Shown: positions 39,951 to 48,371 of the stretch, piece after piece
Position numbering within the stretch: the first letter of the stretch is position 1
Layout: every line of letters starts with the position of its first letter
Origin: DATHAP01 sp963762865
GTDB lineage: Bacteria; Actinomycetota; Actinomycetes; JACCUZ01
Assembly: GCA_963762865.1 (NCBI GenBank)
Contig: CAVXNC010000024.1
Location: 1 to 64,000, forward strand
Reading direction: 5' to 3'
DNA: 64,000 bases
The notes under the pieces: model-generated
Databases searched by the model: none
What the model was told of the DNA's origin: nothing
The model's input: the letters and a program-made list of their open reading frames with translations, nothing else
Position numbers and translations under genes: made by a program

Positions 39951-40568
39951 ATGTCGATGAAGGTCTCGACGTCGAACCGCCGGCTCGCCGGGGCAGCGGG
40001 AGTGCTCGCTGCCGGACTCCTGCTCGCCGCCTGTGGCGGCGGGACGAGCGACGGCGACGCGGGCAGCTCCGGCGGCTCACCCAAGGCTTCCCAGGCAGTC
40101 CAGACCGGGGAGACCGACGTCGGCGAGGTCCTGGTGGACTCGAAGGGGATGACGTTGTACGCGTTCGCCGCGGACTCGCCGGGGAAGTCGAACTGCACGG
40201 GCAGCTGCCTGCAGTACTGGCCCGTCGCCAAGGCCTCCGGCACCGTGAGCCACTCGTCGGACGTGACCGCCGACCTGGCCACGATCACCCGCGACGACGG
40301 CACGACCCAGCTGACCGTCAACGGGTGGCCGGCCTACACCTACGCCGCCGACTCCGGGCCCGGCGAGGCCACCGGCCAGGGCCTGGACCTCTCCGGCGGG
40401 AAGTGGTGGGTGATCGCGCCGTCAGGCTCCCAGATCAAGTCACCCGGCGACTCCGAGTCCGAGTCGGACCCCGGCGTCGGCGGCTGGCGGCTACTGGGCA
40501 GCCCGGGCCGCGCGGTCGGTCAGCTGAGCGCGTCGAGGGCTGCGTCGACGTCGGCCTCGGTGTTGTAG
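39951..40568 (+). CDS. secreted-repeat lipoprotein (COG4315/PF03640 type)
   Basis: A 205-residue lipoprotein with a signal peptide and lipobox LAAC (Cys28), a Gly/Ser-rich linker, then two copies of the secreted repeat recognisable by the YxFxxD pattern: LYAFAADSPGKSNCTGSC (about residues 65-82) and AYTYAADSGPGEATGQ. It ends in WWVIAPSGSQIK, where members usually stop. A further 40 residues (GDSESESDPGVGGWR...) run 49 bases into the convergent aminotransferase gene. Members are extracytoplasmic, of unknown or electron-transfer-related function. ATG 39951 has ACGAGGAG 7 bases upstream. Confidence 0.85.
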   Translation: MSMKVSTSNRRLAGAAGVLAAGLLLAACGGGTSDGDAGSSGGSPKASQAVQTGETDVGEVLVDSKGMTLYAFAADSPGKSNCTGSCLQYWPVAKASGTVSHSSDVTADLATITRDDGTTQLTVNGWPAYTYAADSGPGEATGQGLDLSGGKWWVIAPSGSQIKSPGDSESESDPGVGGWRLLGSPGRAVGQLSASRAASTSASVL

Positions 40569-41560
40569 AGGTGGAACGACGCCCGGACGGCGCCTGCGCG
40601 GGTGGCCGCCCGGATGCCGGCCCGCTCGAAGCGCTCAGCAGCACCGTCGGCGGCGGCCGACACGATCGCGCTGTCACCGGGTGGCAGCCCGAGGCCGACC
40701 CGGAACCGGTTGGCGAGCGCGACGTCGTGCTCGTGGACGGCCGCCACGGTCAACCGCTCGAGAGCCTCGAGTGTCGGTGCCGTGCCGACCCAGCAGAACC
40801 AGGCCGGTGAGACGTCGAAGCGGCTCGCGTCCTCGGCGAGTCGCAACGGCGTGCCGTAGTAGGTGGCGAACACGTCCGGTCCGGCGTACCACCCGGCACT
40901 GTGCGGCCTGAGCCGCTCCGCGAGGCGGTCGCTGACCGTCATGAACGCGGTCCCGCGAGGCGACATCAGCCACTTGTACGCCGCACAGGCCAGGGCATCG
41001 ACCCGACTCGCGTCGACCGGCAGCCAGCCGACCGCCTGGGTGCCGTCCACGACGGTCAGAGCGTCCACCTCGGCCGCCGCATCGAGCACGTCGTCCATCG
41101 CCGCCAGCTCGCCGGTCGCGCTCTGCACCGCGCTGAAGGCAACGACTGTCGTCCCTGGGGTGACCGACTCGGCCAGCCGCTCCAGCGGCACCGCGACCAC
41201 CTCGACGCCCCGGTCGACCTGCACCAGCCACGGGAAGAGGATCGAGGTGAAGTCGCCCTCGGGCACGACCACCCGGCTGCCCGGCGGGAGCGCCGCGGCC
41301 ACCAGCCCGACGAGTTCGGACACGGCGCCGGCCGCAGCCACCTGCCGGGACTCGACGCCGACCAGCCGGGCGAACGCCTGCCGCGACCGGTCGATCGAGG
41401 CGTTCCACGGCTCCCAGCTGTGCCGGCCGGTGCGCCAGGCCGACAGGGCCTCCTGCAGCTCCTCCCACGCTGAGTCGGGCGGCAGCCCGTAGGTCGCCGT
41501 GTTGAGCCACCCGGGCTCGGCCCGCCAGGACGTCCCACTGGCAGTGAGGTCGATCGGCAT
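40520..41560 (-). CDS. class V aminotransferase (cysteine desulfurase-like fold)
   Basis: A 346-residue PLP enzyme of fold type I, class V. Visible are LNTATYGLPP (substrate loop), AAAGAVSELVGLVAAAL, VVDGTQAVGWLPVD with the PLP-binding Asp, and the Schiff-base lysine in CAAYKWLMSPRGTAF. The reaction is not clear: SufS, isopenicillin epimerase-like and kynureninase-like enzymes all belong here. There is no active-site Cys loop of the SufS type that I can see. The start is ATG 41558-41560; an upstream open extension lies in the otsA region and is rejected. It is divergent from otsA by 52 bases. Confidence 0.8.
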   Translation of the reverse strand: MPIDLTASGTSWRAEPGWLNTATYGLPPDSAWEELQEALSAWRTGRHSWEPWNASIDRSRQAFARLVGVESRQVAAAGAVSELVGLVAAALPPGSRVVVPEGDFTSILFPWLVQVDRGVEVVAVPLERLAESVTPGTTVVAFSAVQSATGELAAMDDVLDAAAEVDALTVVDGTQAVGWLPVDASRVDALACAAYKWLMSPRGTAFMTVSDRLAERLRPHSAGWYAGPDVFATYYGTPLRLAEDASRFDVSPAWFCWVGTAPTLEALERLTVAAVHEHDVALANRFRVGLGLPPGDSAIVSAAADGAAERFERAGIRAATRAGAVRASFHLYNTEADVDAALDALS

Positions 41561-41597
41561 GGGGACATCGTGGACCGGGAGGCTCGGAGGCCCCACG

Positions 41598-41603
41598 TAG
41601 GGT
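41598..41603 (+). promoter_or_regulatory. -10 TAGGGT close to the otsA start
   Basis: TAGGGT ends 9 bases before the otsA ATG, within the 52-base divergent spacer, which suggests a very short or absent leader. GGGCGGG just before the ATG could also act as a Shine-Dalgarno site, so leaderless initiation is only one reading. Confidence 0.3.
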
Positions 41604-41612
41604 GGGCGGGAC

Positions 41613-43004
41613 ATGAATGACTTCGTCGTCGTCGCCAACCGCCTCCCCGTCGACCGGGTGGAGAGGCCCGACGGCTCGGTCGGGTGGAAGCCCAGCCCGG
41701 GCGGTCTGGTCGCGGCGCTCGAGCCCGTCATGCGAGCCGGTGACGGCGCCTGGGTGGGCTGGTCCGGCTCCCCCGGCCCGGCGGAGGACCCCTTCGAGGC
41801 CGACGGCATGGACCTGGTGCCCGTGGGTCTCGCCGAGCAGGAGGTCGCCGACTACTACGCCGGCTTCTCCAACGCCACGCTGTGGCCGCTCTACCACGAC
41901 GTGATCGCCCCGCCGGTCTTCCACCGGCAGTGGTGGCGCACGTACCAGAAGGTCAATGCCCGCTTCGCCGAGGCCGCCGCTGAGCACGCCGCCCGGGGCG
42001 CGACGGTCTGGGTGCACGACTACCAGCTGCAGCTCGTGCCGGCGCTGCTGCGCGAGGCCCGGCCGGACCTGCGGATCGGCTTCTTCAACCACATCCCCTT
42101 CCCCGGCTACGAGATCTTCGCCCAGCTGCCCTGGCGCTCGGAGATCGTCGAGGGCCTGCTCGGCGCCGACCTGGTCGGCTTCCAGCGCCAGCAGGACGTC
42201 ACCAACTTCCTGCGGGCATCCCGGCGGGCCGCCGGCCGCAGCACCAAGGGCTCCAGCGTCACGGCCGGCGAGGACGGCAGCCGGCGCGTCCGGGCGGGCA
42301 CCTTCCCGATCAGCATCGACGCGGCCAGCCTCGAGGAGCTCGCCCGGCGCGATGACGTGCAGGCCAGGGCGAAGGAGATCCGAGCCGCTCTCGGCGACCC
42401 CCGCACGGTGCTGCTCGGCGTCGACCGGCTCGACTACACCAAGGGGATCCTGCACCGGCTCAAGGCCTACGGCGAGCTCCTCACGGAGCGTCGGCTCGGT
42501 CCCCCCAGCTCTGTCCTGGTCCAGGTCGCCAGCCCCAGCCGGGAGCGCGTGGAGCAGTACCAGGTGCTGCGCGACGAGGTCGAGGGCACGGTCGGCCGGA
42601 TCAACGGCGACCACAGCGTCCTCGGCCACCCGGCCATCAACTACCTGCACCACTCCTACCCGCGGGACGAGATGGCTGCGCTCTACCTGGCGGCCGACGT
42701 CCTGCTGGTCACCTCGCTGCGGGACGGGATGAACCTGGTCGCCAAGGAGTACGTCGCCTGCCGGTTCGACGAGACCGGGACCCTGGTCCTGAGCGAGTTC
42801 ACCGGCGCAGCGGACGAGCTCACGGCGGCCTACGGCATCAACCCGCACGACATCGAGGGCTTCAAGGACGCCATCATGCGAGCCGTCGATGCCCAGCCGG
42901 CCGAGGCACGCCGTCGGATGCGCTCGATGCGCCGCCGGGTCAAGGAGCACGACGTGGCCGCCTGGGCGGCCGGCTTCTTGAAGGTGCTGCAGCACGACTC
43001 GTGA
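41613..43004 (+). CDS. otsA: trehalose-6-phosphate synthase
   Basis: GT20 glycosyltransferase, 463 residues, full length. It makes trehalose 6-phosphate from UDP- or GDP-glucose and glucose 6-phosphate. Conserved elements are VVANRLPVDRV and PGGLVAAL at the N-terminus, WVHDYQLQLVPALLR, FFNHIPFPGYEIF, the donor-binding GVDRLDYTKGILHR with its Arg/Lys pair, and SLRDGMNLVAKEYVA. Trehalose protects against osmotic and desiccation stress. The phosphatase partner otsB is not in the window. Confidence 0.95.
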   Translation: MNDFVVVANRLPVDRVERPDGSVGWKPSPGGLVAALEPVMRAGDGAWVGWSGSPGPAEDPFEADGMDLVPVGLAEQEVADYYAGFSNATLWPLYHDVIAPPVFHRQWWRTYQKVNARFAEAAAEHAARGATVWVHDYQLQLVPALLREARPDLRIGFFNHIPFPGYEIFAQLPWRSEIVEGLLGADLVGFQRQQDVTNFLRASRRAAGRSTKGSSVTAGEDGSRRVRAGTFPISIDAASLEELARRDDVQARAKEIRAALGDPRTVLLGVDRLDYTKGILHRLKAYGELLTERRLGPPSSVLVQVASPSRERVEQYQVLRDEVEGTVGRINGDHSVLGHPAINYLHHSYPRDEMAALYLAADVLLVTSLRDGMNLVAKEYVACRFDETGTLVLSEFTGAADELTAAYGINPHDIEGFKDAIMRAVDAQPAEARRRMRSMRRRVKEHDVAAWAAGFLKVLQHDS

Positions 43005-43027
43005 CGGACGAGAGCTGGCGCAACTCG

Positions 43028-43813
43028 TCATGCACGGAACCTTCCGGCTCGGAGATCGGCGATGACCTGGTCGATCGGGTAGCCGGACGCGATGAAGCCG
43101 CCCTCAAATGGGCTGCCGATCGCCAGCAGGAGGGCCATAGCAACGGCCACCACCGCGATCAGACCAGCCGGGAGGTACGTCAGCCGCCGGGTGTCGTTGA
43201 CGGTCAGCATCGACGCGTTCGCGACCAGTGCGAGACCCGCCAGGCCCACGACAGCGATGTACAGGACTGGGAGGTCGTGGTGCGAGGCTGCAAGCCGCTG
43301 TCGTCGAGCCGAGGTCAGCCCGTCGAGCGAGTCCAGCAGCTCGGTCGCATGCGGGGCGCTGATGCCGGGTGTCGCTGCACCGGCGCGTGTGCGACGCTCC
43401 AGCTCAGCTAACGCGTTCAGAGTTCCCGGATCCCCGCCCTGGTCTGGACTCCCCCATTCCTGAGCCCTCGTCGTCTGCAAGTACCTCGAGAGCGCCCGCT
43501 GCAGCGCGTCCGTGTCGATCCCGGGGCCGGTTGCGCCCCACGCCAACCGGCTGGCCTGCGCCGCCTCTGCGCTCCCTTGGTCCTCGGTCGCCCGGAGCTC
43601 GCTGGCTGCACCCGCGAGCGACAATGCGGCGAGCAAGGCGAAGACCGCACCGAGGGCAGGCATCAACGGACCGGCAATGGCCGCGGCTCGCGTGCGCTCC
43701 GCTGCCGGAAGGGCACGACGCGCCAGCAGCCGCGCCCCCACCGCGCAGCCGCTGAAAACGACGAGCGAGAGCGCCGTCAGCGCCCACATCGGCAGGGATG
43801 TAACCATCGACAC
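43028..43813 (-). CDS. DUF4239-like membrane protein
   Basis: A 261-residue protein with four predicted helices (two near 8-28 and 48-68, two near 180-200 and 212-235) separated by a charged helical loop containing RAQEWGSPDQ. This layout and the EGGFIASGYPIDQ-like end fit the DUF4239 (bestrophin-like) group. Function unknown. It starts at GTG 43811-43813, with an ATG two codons on. It converges on otsA with 23 bases between and marks the beginning of the accessory block. Confidence 0.65.
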   Translation of the reverse strand: MSMVTSLPMWALTALSLVVFSGCAVGARLLARRALPAAERTRAAAIAGPLMPALGAVFALLAALSLAGAASELRATEDQGSAEAAQASRLAWGATGPGIDTDALQRALSRYLQTTRAQEWGSPDQGGDPGTLNALAELERRTRAGAATPGISAPHATELLDSLDGLTSARRQRLAASHHDLPVLYIAVVGLAGLALVANASMLTVNDTRRLTYLPAGLIAVVAVAMALLLAIGSPFEGGFIASGYPIDQVIADLRAGRFRA

Positions 43814-44017
43814 CCGCGTGACGCTACCCCGTTGACAGTCAGCCCCGATGGGCGCGCTTGCGGGTGCGCAACTGTGTCGGAGCGCGCACTACCGATCGAT
43901 TGGCGCGTGCCCAGACGAACGAGCCGGAGCGACGCATACCTGGCGCTCATCGCGGCAGATGACGGCGGCCTGCGGCGATTCTTTGTCTGCGGTGGCGCCG
44001 CTGCGCGGCATGTGACG

Positions 44018-44857
44018 TCAGGCCGGTTGCCGGACTGACTCGAAGAAGGTGATCAGTTCGTCGGCGACGGCCTCTGGTTCGAGCAGTGGCGCGAAGTGCC
44101 CCACGCCCGGCATCACACAGACCTGCGGCTCGGGGACGTGCTGGGCGATGAGGTGCGCCGCATCGGCGAGGAATGCTCCGATCCGGGTCCGCTCGCCCCG
44201 CAGCAGCAGCACTGGCACAGAAATCCGTGCAAGCTCTTCGGGATCGGTGGACCGGACACCCTGGTAGGACGCGTCCTGCTGGACGAACCGGAGCATGGCC
44301 GGTACGGCGCCCGCCCAATGTTCGAAGAAGTCCGTCTGCTTCAACGCTCGGACCTCTTCGTCGGTGCAGATCCACCGGGTGAACGCCCGCAGCGCATCGA
44401 CGAGCCTTCCATCGGCCGTCGCGGTCCCAATCTGTTCCATGGCGCTGACAGTTCGGCCGAGGTCGTCCTCGCCCATCACCGCGGTCACGAAGGGTTCGTA
44501 GGCTGCCACGGCGGCCACAGAGGCGCTGCGCGCGGCCGCGCCGAGCACCCATGTTCCGCTTCCCGACCAGCAGACCACGCCGACCGGCTCACCGATGCTG
44601 TCGACGAACGCCGTCACGTCCTCCTCCAGGCGAGGTGGCGAGTGGTCCGGGTTGTCGGCCGACAGTCCGCGGCCCCGGGTGCTCGGCAGGTAGCAGGTGA
44701 ACCTGTCGGCGAGGTGGGGCCACAGGGCCTCCCAGGCGATCTCGCCATCGCCGATCCCGCCGTGGACCAGGACCAGCGGCGGACCCTCTCCCAGTACCCT
44801 GCCGGCGATCTCGGTGCCGTCGACGGAGACCGCGCGGTGGATGCGCTCCTCAGTCAT
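44018..44857 (-). CDS. alpha/beta hydrolase
   Basis: A 279-residue alpha/beta hydrolase. It has an oxyanion HGG motif (LVLVHGGIGDG), the nucleophile elbow CWSGSG with Ser as nucleophile, and the catalytic His in GVGHFAPL near the C-terminus. The acid residue is likely in the LLLRGERT strand-turn, where a Glu replaces the usual Asp; this is uncertain. It could be an esterase, lactonase or epoxide hydrolase. It lies 131 bases downstream of a LuxR-type regulator on the same strand, its probable regulator. The start is ATG 44855-44857. Confidence 0.82.
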   Translation of the reverse strand: MTEERIHRAVSVDGTEIAGRVLGEGPPLVLVHGGIGDGEIAWEALWPHLADRFTCYLPSTRGRGLSADNPDHSPPRLEEDVTAFVDSIGEPVGVVCWSGSGTWVLGAAARSASVAAVAAYEPFVTAVMGEDDLGRTVSAMEQIGTATADGRLVDALRAFTRWICTDEEVRALKQTDFFEHWAGAVPAMLRFVQQDASYQGVRSTDPEELARISVPVLLLRGERTRIGAFLADAAHLIAQHVPEPQVCVMPGVGHFAPLLEPEAVADELITFFESVRQPA

Positions 44858-44988
44858 GGTGATCTCCCGATGGATCGTGCGCCGCTCTTCGGCGCGACTA
44901 CCGGGACGCTAGAAGGGGCCGCAGCCCTGGGCATCGGCGCGATTGACCAACCTGCTGCCGCCGACCTACGCGGTATTGCGCAGTCGCC

Positions 44989-46599
44989 TTATCGGGTGGC
45001 TGTCAGCCCGTGGTCGATTGCATAGCGCGCGGCCTGGGTCCGGGAGGTGGTCCCGATCTTGTGGAAGATGTTCGTCAGATGCCGCGCGACCGTGCGGTCG
45101 CTGATGAACAGCTTCTCGCCGATCTCTCGGTTGGATCGGCCGTCAGCCACGAGAGCAAGCACCTCGCACTCGCGACGCGTCAAACCCCCGGGCAGCTCCC
45201 GCGCCGGCCGGTGTGCACCGAGCTGCTCGAACGTCGCCTCCGCCCGCGAGACCTCTGCCGCGGCGGACGCATCGTCACCCAGGGCCCGGTATGCCGCGGC
45301 GAGCCGGACACAGGTGCTGGCGGCGTCGTACGCCGCACCGAGCTCGTGCCAGCGTCGGCAAGCGTCACGTAGCACCGGGAGGGCCTCCTCGGCGCGGTCC
45401 TCGGCAAGTAGTACCGCGCCGCGCGCCCCCGCCGCCATGGCCTCCAGTCCCGAGGTGCTGTAGGTCGCTGCCGTTGCCGCGAGCTCGGACGAGGCGACGG
45501 CAGCGTCATCGAGGCGTCCCGCGGCGATCGCGATCTCGACAGCTGCAGCACACAGGGGAGCGCGGCGCAATGGGTCCGTGCCGGCCGCCGCCACAGCTGT
45601 GCGCACCGACGCTGCGGCCCCCGCGGAGTCACCCTCCTGCAGTCGCAGCAGCGCCCGTCCCGGCTGCGGGTCACGGCCGCGGGCGTGCGCTTCGTCGTAG
45701 GCGTCGATGGAACTCGGGTCACCGCGCAGCCGGCGCGTCTCGGCCACGAGGTACCAGGCCTCCGCGGCGTAGTCGATCCGGTTGGCTTCGAGATCCCTCA
45801 CGATCCGAAGTGCACGTTGTTCGGCCTCGGCCCACTCGCCGCGGAGCAACAGGAGTTGTGCCCGATGCACTCCGCACAGGCCCCCGAAGAACACCGCCGC
45901 GGGGAAGGTGGACAACCATCGTTCGGCCAGGTCGGTCCACCGGGACATCCTGCTCAGGTCGGCGACCTCGTGGCAGGCCGCAATTGTGTGACAGTAGAGA
46001 GTGCCTGAGATGAACGGCGCGAGCCGGCCGTCCAAGACGGTGACCATCGCCTCATCGAGGACCGCGAGCCCGTCGACAACGTGACCAGACCTGATGAGGG
46101 CACGGCCCTCGCCGTTGAGGCCCACCGCGACCAGGTCCGGCGCGCCTATCCGGCGGCCGAGGTCCTGCACCCGGCGGGCCGCGTCCAACGCCGCGGCCGG
46201 TTGGCCGGCCATGAGACTCGCCTCGACGACGGTGAAGTTGACCAGGTACCCGTGCGCCGCGGACTCCGGGATGTCATCCGCTAGCCGGCCAGCGCGGCCC
46301 AACCAGCCCGCAGCCTGCGGCCCGTCGCCTCGCGCCATGTGGAAGATGCCGAGCACAGTGGCGGTCAGCGCGGCCTCGGCCGATCGGGAATCAGCCAGGA
46401 AGGCGTCGTAGCTGGCGGCGCCCAGCCGCAGGTTGTCCTCGATGCGGCCGAGCCACCACACGGCGTCTGCGTAAGCTGCGAGGTCGTCTGCGGTGAGTCG
46501 TTCGGCCGCGACGATGTCGAAATGCGCCGCGGCGGTGGCCCAGTCTCGCGCCGCATACGCCTGCCGTGCCTGGGTCAGGTTGTCCGTGTTTTCGTCCAC
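44989..46599 (-). CDS. TPR-containing LuxR-family transcriptional regulator
   Basis: A 536-residue regulator: about 450 residues of Ala-rich helical TPR-like repeats (RQAYAARDWATAAAHFD, LLLLRGEWAEAEQRALRI, YRALGDDASAAAEVSRAEATFE) and a C-terminal LuxR helix-turn-helix (about 470-530: GLTRRECEVLALVADGRSNRE, IGEKLFISDRTVARHLTNIF). It has no NB-ARC ATPase, so it is not a full LAL regulator. It probably senses a ligand or partner through the repeats and controls the adjacent hydrolase. The start is GTG 46597-46599. Confidence 0.85.
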   Translation of the reverse strand: MDENTDNLTQARQAYAARDWATAAAHFDIVAAERLTADDLAAYADAVWWLGRIEDNLRLGAASYDAFLADSRSAEAALTATVLGIFHMARGDGPQAAGWLGRAGRLADDIPESAAHGYLVNFTVVEASLMAGQPAAALDAARRVQDLGRRIGAPDLVAVGLNGEGRALIRSGHVVDGLAVLDEAMVTVLDGRLAPFISGTLYCHTIAACHEVADLSRMSRWTDLAERWLSTFPAAVFFGGLCGVHRAQLLLLRGEWAEAEQRALRIVRDLEANRIDYAAEAWYLVAETRRLRGDPSSIDAYDEAHARGRDPQPGRALLRLQEGDSAGAAASVRTAVAAAGTDPLRRAPLCAAAVEIAIAAGRLDDAAVASSELAATAATYSTSGLEAMAAGARGAVLLAEDRAEEALPVLRDACRRWHELGAAYDAASTCVRLAAAYRALGDDASAAAEVSRAEATFEQLGAHRPARELPGGLTRRECEVLALVADGRSNREIGEKLFISDRTVARHLTNIFHKIGTTSRTQAARYAIDHGLTATR

Positions 46600-46721
46600 C
46601 GGCTTCCCCTCAAGGGACAGCAGGTTATCGATCTCAGGTCAGTCAAGCTGGGCATACGCCATCGCCGCTGCGCATCAGTCCGCCGAGTGAGCCGCAGAGC
46701 CCCCAGGCGCGCGGGCCGCGA

Positions 46722-47357
46722 CTAGCTGGTTTCGCTCCATTGCGCGCGAGTCACGATGGCCAGCATCTCGTCTGGGTTCGGTGTGGCGGCGGCGGGGTCG
46801 TCCGGCCAGTCGGTGACCTGTCCGCTTGCCCAGTCGGCCCAGTCGGCGACGAGCTTGTAGAAGTCGGTGAGGAATGCCCCCACCAGCATCGTCGGAGCTG
46901 CGCGAGCATGGAACTCGGCACCACCGGCGAGGAACGCCCGACCGGCCGCCAGGTTGCCTGCATTGCGCTCTTCGGCCCAGGCACGCGCTGCGGCCAAAGT
47001 CGCCAGCGTGTCAGCCCGGGTGCCTTGGTCGGCCAGGAAGACCCGGAGCAAGGGTTCTGCCTCCAGAGCGAAGCCAGTCGACGGCTCGCTCTGCCACCCC
47101 GCCAGTGCACGACGACCCTTGGCGGTGATGGCGTAGACGGTCCGCTCGCGTTGTCCGGTGCGCTCCGTTCGCGAGGTGGCCAACCCGTGCCGTACGAGCT
47201 TCTTCGGCTCCTCGTACAGCTTGCTCTTCGCCCGCGGCCAGAACCGGCTGAGGCTCCACTCCATCTGCCGGGTGAGCTCGTAGGTGCTCCATGACCGGAT
47301 CGCCAGCAGGCCGAGGAGCGCGTAGGACGTGGTGGTCAGACCGCGACTGCTTGACAT
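46722..47357 (-). CDS. PadR-family transcriptional repressor
   Basis: A 211-residue PadR regulator. The winged helix occupies about residues 1-85 (TTTSYALLGLLAIRSWSTYELT, KLYEEPKKLVRHGLATS, RERTVYAITAKGRRALAGW), followed by a C-terminal helical dimerisation domain. I chose ATG 47355-47357 because AAAGG lies 7 bases upstream; a GTG two codons earlier has no spacing. It is divergent from the methyltransferase gene, and a near-perfect palindrome lies in the 63-base spacer, the usual PadR autoregulatory setup. Confidence 0.88.
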   Translation of the reverse strand: MSSSRGLTTTSYALLGLLAIRSWSTYELTRQMEWSLSRFWPRAKSKLYEEPKKLVRHGLATSRTERTGQRERTVYAITAKGRRALAGWQSEPSTGFALEAEPLLRVFLADQGTRADTLATLAAARAWAEERNAGNLAAGRAFLAGGAEFHARAAPTMLVGAFLTDFYKLVADWADWASGQVTDWPDDPAAATPNPDEMLAIVTRAQWSETS

Positions 47358-47369
47358 GGCCACCTTTCT

Positions 47370-47403
47370 GGACTACTCAGAGTGATAGTCCCTTTGGGAC
47401 TAT
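47370..47403. promoter_or_regulatory. PadR operator: palindrome plus a third half-site
   Basis: ATAGTCCCTTTGGGACTAT (47385-47403) is a perfect 8+3+8 inverted repeat. A further GGACTA at 47370-47375 forms a second, looser repeat with TAGTCC (47387-47392). It sits in the spacer between the divergent PadR and methyltransferase genes, where bound repressor would cover both promoters. Confidence 0.65.
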
Positions 47404-47420
47404 ACCGTCGAGGAGACTCT

Positions 47421-48278
47421 ATGAGCGACATCGCCGCCGTCCCGGTCGCCGCGGCGAACACCGCCCAGCTCACCGCGTGGGATGGATCGGAGGGGCAGTA
47501 CTGGGCGTCGCACGCAGACGACTACGACGCCGCAATCGCCGGCTACCACCAACTGCTGCTCGAGCTCGCGGCCATCCGCCGAGACGACACGGTCCTCGAC
47601 ATCGGGTGCGGCACCGGTCAGACGACCCGTGATGCCGCGCGGCTCGCCTCCTCAGGGTCAGCTCTTGGAGTCGACCTGTCCTCGGCCATGCTCGGTGTGG
47701 CACGCGCGCGAGCCGAGCAGGCAGGGCTGGCCAATGTGAGCTTCCTGCAGGCGGACGCCCAGGTACACCGCTTCGAGCCGGGGACTTTCGACGTGGCCAT
47801 CAGCTGCACCGGAACCATGTTCTTCGGCGACCCCGCGGCCGCGCACGCCAACATCGCAGGAGGGCTGCGACCGGGAGGCCGTGTGGCCTTCGCGGTCTGG
47901 CAGGGCAGGTCGGAGAACGAGTGGTTCACGGCATTCACTCGCGCCCTCAGCGCTGGGCGTGATCTGCCGGCCCCGCCACCCGACGCGCCGCATCCGTTCT
48001 CGATGAGCGACCCTGACCGGGTAGCCCGGTTGCTCACCGGCGCCGGCTTCGATGACATCGTGTTCAGCGAGGCGCGCAGCCCGATGACGTTCGGAGCCAC
48101 GGCCCGCGCGGCCCACGACTTCGTCCTCGGGCAACTGGGCTGGCTCATCGCCGACCTCGACGAGACCCGCCGCAGCGCGGCTACGCTCGCACTGATGCAG
48201 ACGATGCAGGAGCACGAGAGCAGCGAAGGTGTCCAGTTCGGGTCCGCCATGTGGCTGATCAGCGCGCGCCGCTCTTAG
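47421..48278 (+). CDS. class I SAM-dependent methyltransferase
   Basis: A 285-residue methyltransferase of the UbiE/COQ5 or methyltransferase-11/25 type. The SAM-binding motif I is VLDIGCGTGQTTRDAA (about 57-72), with ALGVDLSSAML as motif Post-I and FDVAISCTGTMFF and GGLRPGGRVAFAVW further on. The substrate is unknown. I chose ATG 47421 with GAGGAG 7 bases upstream; the frame is open from 47382 but that part holds the operator. It is probably repressed by the PadR protein. Confidence 0.85.
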   Translation: MSDIAAVPVAAANTAQLTAWDGSEGQYWASHADDYDAAIAGYHQLLLELAAIRRDDTVLDIGCGTGQTTRDAARLASSGSALGVDLSSAMLGVARARAEQAGLANVSFLQADAQVHRFEPGTFDVAISCTGTMFFGDPAAAHANIAGGLRPGGRVAFAVWQGRSENEWFTAFTRALSAGRDLPAPPPDAPHPFSMSDPDRVARLLTGAGFDDIVFSEARSPMTFGATARAAHDFVLGQLGWLIADLDETRRSAATLALMQTMQEHESSEGVQFGSAMWLISARRS

Positions 48279-48296
48279 GCCAAAAGGGAGTGGCCT
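48277..48296. terminator. weak hairpin between convergent genes
   Basis: AGGCCA/TGGCCT arms (48277-48282 with 48291-48296) with an 8-base loop directly at the methyltransferase stop. The stem is short, so it is only a candidate terminator. Confidence 0.3.
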
Positions 48297-48371
48297 CCGC
48301 CGCGAGCGGTCCTAGGCGAGCGTTGAACTTGCAGACTGTTCCGGACCCCTGCCGCGCAAGAAGTCCTGGCA

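Noticed and set aside
38847..40568. A 573-residue frame ahead of the secreted-repeat lipoprotein
   Set aside because: Only the part from ATG 39951 carries a signal peptide and family motifs; the rest is a rarD shadow.
41613..43004. A trehalose operon with otsB
   Set aside because: No trehalose-phosphatase motif occurs in the flanking genes; otsA stands alone here.
43577..44038. A 153-residue frame across the DUF4239 gene start and spacer
   Set aside because: Most of it is antisense to the DUF4239 gene and the unique part has no start signal.
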